From: Emydura subglobosa
Taxonomy: Eukaryota; Chordata; Testudines; Chelidae
Assembly: GCA_007922225.1 (NCBI GenBank)
Contig: ML680055.1
Span: 399,496-463,495, forward strand
DNA: 64,000 nt
Direction: 5' to 3'
This document shows positions 59,940 to 64,000 of the stretch, in pieces (within the stretch, counting starts at the first letter, position 1; every line of letters begins with the position of its first letter). A model generated the notes under the pieces. It was not told the origin of the DNA. It made no database searches and saw nothing but the letters and a program-made list of their open reading frames with translations. The position numbers and the translations under genes are program-made.

Positions 59940-60075
59940 TTGAAAGTCAGAATTTCTGCTGTTCGAGAAATACAGCCACTTCAAAGCAGCTTAAATTGAG
60001 ATGAAAAGTCAAAATATCCAAGTTTTTCAAGAAATGGAAAAAGCAAAATAATTTCAAGTGTTCAGTGAATGTTTC
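59940..60075. repeat. AT-rich TTTTGAAA-type interspersed repeat
   Basis: Short block between two LINE fragments with GAAAAGTCAAAATATCC and TTTTTCAAGAAATGG, resembling the other AT-rich repeats in the window. Confidence 0.35.
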
Positions 60076-60079
60076 TGTT

Positions 60080-62165
60080 CTGCATGCAAAGTCATGAGAT
60101 GATGAATTCATACCCTTAAACTAATAACAGAAGAGGAGGTAAAAAAAGGAAAGATACGAACACTCAGCACCAAATCAAGATGTTGAGAACAAAATTAAAC
60201 AAAGAACCCAAAGACATAATGAGAAGAAATTCTTTAATTGCCTATACATCAATGCTAGAAGCCTGGGTAAAAAACAGATTCTCAGAGACTCCTAGACTAT
60301 AAGGTCAGAAGGGACCATTATGATCATCTATGAGTTGGAATGGCTCATTTCAGAACATAAATGTGATCTAGTTGGTCTTACTGAAACCTAGTGGGATGAT
60401 TCCCATGCTTGGAATGTTAAAAGCAATAGTTCTTACCTATTTAGGAAGGAGAGTGGGCAAAAGGGGAGAGGGAGTGGCTCTCTAGGTCAAAAATGGCATT
60501 ACCTGTTTCTGAGTCACTGATGACCTGGAAGAAAATATCCACGAATGCTTATGATTGCAGATAAAGCACAACATGGGTCATTAGTTGGTATCTGCTACAG
60601 ACCAAGTCACACTAGAGAACAGGATGACTGGTCTCATTATGTGTAAGAAAAGAAGTTGCGTGAGCCTGGGGGAATTGCTTTGGAACACTTTACTAGATGC
60701 CTAAAAAAGCAAAGTCCAACAGAGGAAGTGAAGACAGCTATAGAAAAAACCAACAACAAAGGGGAAGTTTATAATAACGAATATAAAGCAAAACTTGGGA
60801 GTTGTAAAAAAGTGGATAAGGGAAACGAAGGGACACTAGCAGGAATCGACGTCCAGCAGAGTTAAAGACAATGAAAGGGAGGAGAGGCTTAAGTACATGA
60901 AAGACAAAAAGAATCCTGCCAATGCATTCTACGAAAGCACCAATCCATTACTAGATGCAGGTGATTGAATTAGCAGTGTTAACGTAGAAATGGCAGGAGT
61001 GTTCAATACATATTTCTGTTATGGATTTGGGAAAAAGATGATGTAGTCACATGAAAACAGTCTTTCCATTCCATTGGTATCTCAGGAGTATATTAAACAC
61101 TTAGCTACTAAATTTAGATATTTTAAAATCAGCAGATACTTGAATCCAAGAACTTTAAAAGAACTGGCTAAAGGAGTTCACTGATCATGAATGAGTCTTG
61201 GAAGAGTGGGAAAGCTCCAAAAGAGTGGAAGAGGTCTAATGTGGTGCCAATATTTAAAAAGAGTAAATGGGACAACCCAGGTAATTATAGGCCTGTCTGT
61301 CAGATATCAATCCCAGGTAAAACTGAAGAGCTGATAAAGTGGATATATAATGGAACAGCTGATATAGGACTGGATCAAGCAAGAATTAAAGTAGGGCAAT
61401 ATAATTAATGTCAATCAACATAGTTTATGGAAAATAGATCCAGTCAAACTAACTGGATATCTTTTTTTGATGAGATTACAAGTTTGGCTGATAAAGGAAA
61501 TAGAGATGATGTAATAGATTTAGACTTCTGCAAGGCATTGACTTGGTACCACAGGACCTTTTGATTTAAAACAATAAAGATATAAAATTAACAGCGCACA
61601 ATGGATTGGCTAACTGATAGGTTTCAAAATGTAATTGTAAACCAGGAATTATCAAAGAATGGGGGTGTTTTTAATGAGGTCCTGCTGGAATTGATTCTTG
61701 CCTTTCACTATTTAACATTTTTATCAGTAATTTGAAAGAAAGCAAAATCACTGATAAAGTCTGCAGATGACAAAAACTGGGGGGTGGTAAATAAGGAAGA
61801 GGAGAGTTTGCTGGGAATCAGTGATCTGGATGACTTGGGAAACTGGGCACAAGCAAACAATATGCATTTTAATATGGCTAAATGTCAATGTATAGATCTA
61901 GGAATAAAAGCATGTAGGACATCCTGCCACAATGGGGAACTGTATCCTGGGAAGCAGTGACTGAAAAAGACTTGGGGTTTGTGGTGGATAATCAGCTGAA
62001 CATGAGCTCCCAGTGTGTAACACTGTGGCCAAAAGAGGTAATGCGACTCCGGGATGCTGGAACAGCACTGGTGCTACCAATGCCAGAATTCAGTGCCTCG
62101 TTCTGGCATCCGCAATTCAAGAAGGAGGCTGATAAATTGGAGAGGGTTCAGAGGAAGGGTTAGAA
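60080..62165 (+). mobile_element. CR1-like LINE, long decayed copy
   Basis: The endonuclease start near 60235-60400 reads YINARSLG and CDLVGLTET. The RT region at 61187-61408 reads APKEWKRSNVVPIFKKSKWD and NPGNYRPV. The FADD box region near 61750-61780 reads KSADDKNWG, and the C-terminus at 61957-62163 reads LGFVVDNQLNMSSQCVT and [14 protein letters not shown]. Many stops are present. A short CR1 3' end is inserted at about 60284-60336. Confidence 0.82.
60284..60336 (-). mobile_element. Short CR1 3' tail inserted in a LINE
   Basis: TATAAGGTCAGAAGGGACCA and TTATGATCATCT are the reverse of a CR1 3' end, within the endonuclease region of the LINE at 60080-62165. Confidence 0.7.
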
Positions 62166-62734
62166 AGATTGCTTTGGAGATTAAAACCTTTTCTACAAAT
62201 AGAACGGTCGATAACCCAGGGTATCTGTGCCCAGCTGTCCAGCTTGGAGCGACCAAGCGTGTTTATGAACCACGCAGCAAGTTCTGTGCTAGAGTAAGCA
62301 GCACAAATTCTACTGCCTGCATCCCTTATGCCACGGCAGGTTTGGTGCTGTGTGTGCACAGGGCAGGATGCTGCTCTGTGTCCTGAGGAGTGGCTCAATC
62401 CGCAGAGCCCCGGGACGGGGGGGGGCTAATGTGATTTGAAGCTACCTTTGCAGTTTTCCAGTTCTGGGGTGCTGCAGAGGCTGATGTGATCTCCGGTGAC
62501 GCTGGGCGACCAAGCCAAGCTCCCTGCTGGCAGCAGCAGTATACAGAATGACCGTCCTGGCAACACCCCGCCCCTCCAGCTCTGAGCCCCCGGGGCATGC
62601 GCCCACCCCTTGCAGAGCGGGCTTCACATAACAGCATGCGCTGGTTTGACTCAGTCGTGCATCCTGGGGGCTGGGAGGGCAGAAATGGATTTTTACATTC
62701 CCATTATGCCGCCAGAGCAGGAAGGGGAATCCCT

Positions 62735-63290
62735 CTTCAATTCCAAGAGCAGAAAGGGCCATTACAATAATCTAGTCTGACTTCCTTCTTAACGTAGGCT
62801 AGAGAATCGCACCAATGAATTCCTGCATCAAACTCAGCTCGCTGAGCTGGCGCCGAGTGTTGAGAGAGGTAGTCAGGCTTGAGTTCAAGAGATCGAGAAT
62901 CCACCGCACTGCCAGGTGAGCGACTCCAACAGTTAATTATTCACTGTAACAACTGACTCTTCAGTTCCAGTCTGCATTTTTCCAGCGTTAGCTTTCAGCC
63001 ATTGGATTTTGATCTGCCTTTTTCTGCTAGATTAAAGAGTCCTTGGCTGTCAGGAATCTTCTCATGTAGTGTGTGATCAAGTCACCATTTTAACTTCTCT
63101 TGGCTAAGTTAAATAGATTGTGCTTCTTTAGTCCGTCACCTACAAACCATTCCTGTAGCTCATTGCTGAGCTTTCAACATTCAGGGTGAAGTGGGGACAC
63201 CAGACTGGGACATGATACTGCAACAAGAGTCTCATCAGTGCCAGAGAGAGAGAGAGAATACTTGCTATTCCATTCCCCCAAATGTACAGA
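62735..63290 (-). mobile_element. CR1-family LINE 3' end, antisense
   Basis: TTCCAAGAGCAGAAAGGGCC and AATCTAGTCTGACTTCCTTC, then the reverse RT C-terminus (CTGCTAGATTAAAGAGTCC, TTAAATAGATTGTGCTTC). Confidence 0.85.
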
Positions 63291-64000
63291 CGCTGAGGAA
63301 GAGTGCAGCTTCTCCAGGCAGCAGCCCGCCCCAGGGCGCTTGTTTGGGTGGTCTCCCAGACTGCCAGGCATGCATCTGGGTCACTCTAGCCATCAGAGCT
63401 CACCGCCTGCTGGGGGATGACTGCAGACAGCCATGTACTCAGCCCATCATTCCCAGGAGTGTGTTTATTGTCTGCTTGGTGAACAGGCAAGGCAACGAAC
63501 ATGTGCACACACATACACACCTTCTGCAGGTAGAGATTCAGGGCCTGATATCTCAGAGTTGAAGGAATCTTTCACCCCTGGGTGACTGATTCAATCCAGC
63601 CAGGTGAGGACCCACTCTTGATGGCTCCTATCAGGTGACTGCTCAGTTGCCTGCATGAAAGGAGCCTGGTTCCAGTCCTGCTCCCAGGGGTCAGAAATCC
63701 ACATTACAATAATTGTCCTCGGCAGAGAGGCCAAGGGTGGAACGGGCTAAAGTGAACTCCCCACCCTAGACCAGGGCTGAAACACAGCGCTGGAGGTGAT
63801 GGCAGAGCCCCTGCCTTGTCACTGCCTGTTCTGTGGGCAAAGAGCATCAGTCCTGCACTTTCACCAGGCCTACAGTCCCGGAAAAGGCCTCACATTCTCA
63901 AAACTAACCCCGATCCCCTGCTCTGGTGAGGCTGGGCTACTGCCCAGAGTGGGATTCTGTACAACAGGGCAGGGCAGACTGCGTACCTCGCTTTAGGAGG
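63291..64000. other. No recognised feature
   Basis: Presumed WNT9B intron. No Wnt exon, SINE core or LINE word was found. Confidence 0.4.

Larger units (their letters stand above)
54728..64000 (-). other. WNT9B: Presumed WNT9B upstream intron, open at the window edge
   Basis: It starts at the acceptor CTTGTGCAG (minus strand) just upstream of the 266-bp exon. I looked for the preceding Wnt exon, expected to carry a CQFQFRxERWNC-like motif, on the minus strand and did not find it. The interval is therefore most simply intron, extending beyond the window. It is mostly LINE sequence, annotated separately. If an exon here has diverged beyond recognition by eye, this call changes. Confidence 0.6.

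Overview
This is a vertebrate nuclear genomic window, most likely reptilian and probably from a turtle (a crocodilian is the alternative). The grounds are the many CR1 LINEs with the (ATTCTATG)n tail, CORE/MIR-type SINEs, several MITE families, and a split vertebrate gene. There is no sign of prokaryotic gene organisation.

Only one protein-coding gene can be supported. The last two coding exons of a Wnt gene, best read as WNT9B, lie on the minus strand at 54462-54727 and 53003-53479. The splice sites are intact and joined in phase 0. The earlier exons (signal peptide and N-terminal Wnt region) were not found and probably lie beyond base 64000, which would make 54728-64000 intron. The roughly 53 kb downstream of the stop codon shows no other recognisable gene. 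The long ORFs there are chance frames or transposon remnants.

The rest is layered transposon sediment. From 11.4 to 23.7 kb there is a minus-strand Ty3/gypsy-like pol remnant (RT, RNase H, integrase). It appears to be split by about 6.6 kb of LINE sequence: an L3/CR1-like element (-) beside another LINE (+), which itself carries a younger CR1. Next to it is an antisense CR1 split by a sense CR1 with a long RT region. From 26.3 to 28.7 kb there is a three-level nest: a Harbinger-like MITE inside a CR1 inside an older antisense LINE. The 36-39 kb region holds a hAT-type MITE with 8-bp duplications and a foldback element inserted into a CR1 with an exact 10-bp duplication. A diverged RT of a different, non-CR1 LINE clade sits at 44.7-45.6 kb. 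The presumed WNT9B intron (55-64 kb) is filled with CR1 and L3-like LINEs in both orientations.

MIR/CORE-SINE-like copies, TTTTCAAA-type palindromic repeats and a few short tandem repeats fill many of the gaps. Several multi-kilobase stretches hold nothing I can identify. I see no operon-like or otherwise new multi-gene system. The points of interest are the nested insertion history, the precise MITE termini, and an unusual 27-bp tandem repeat that alternates between two variants.
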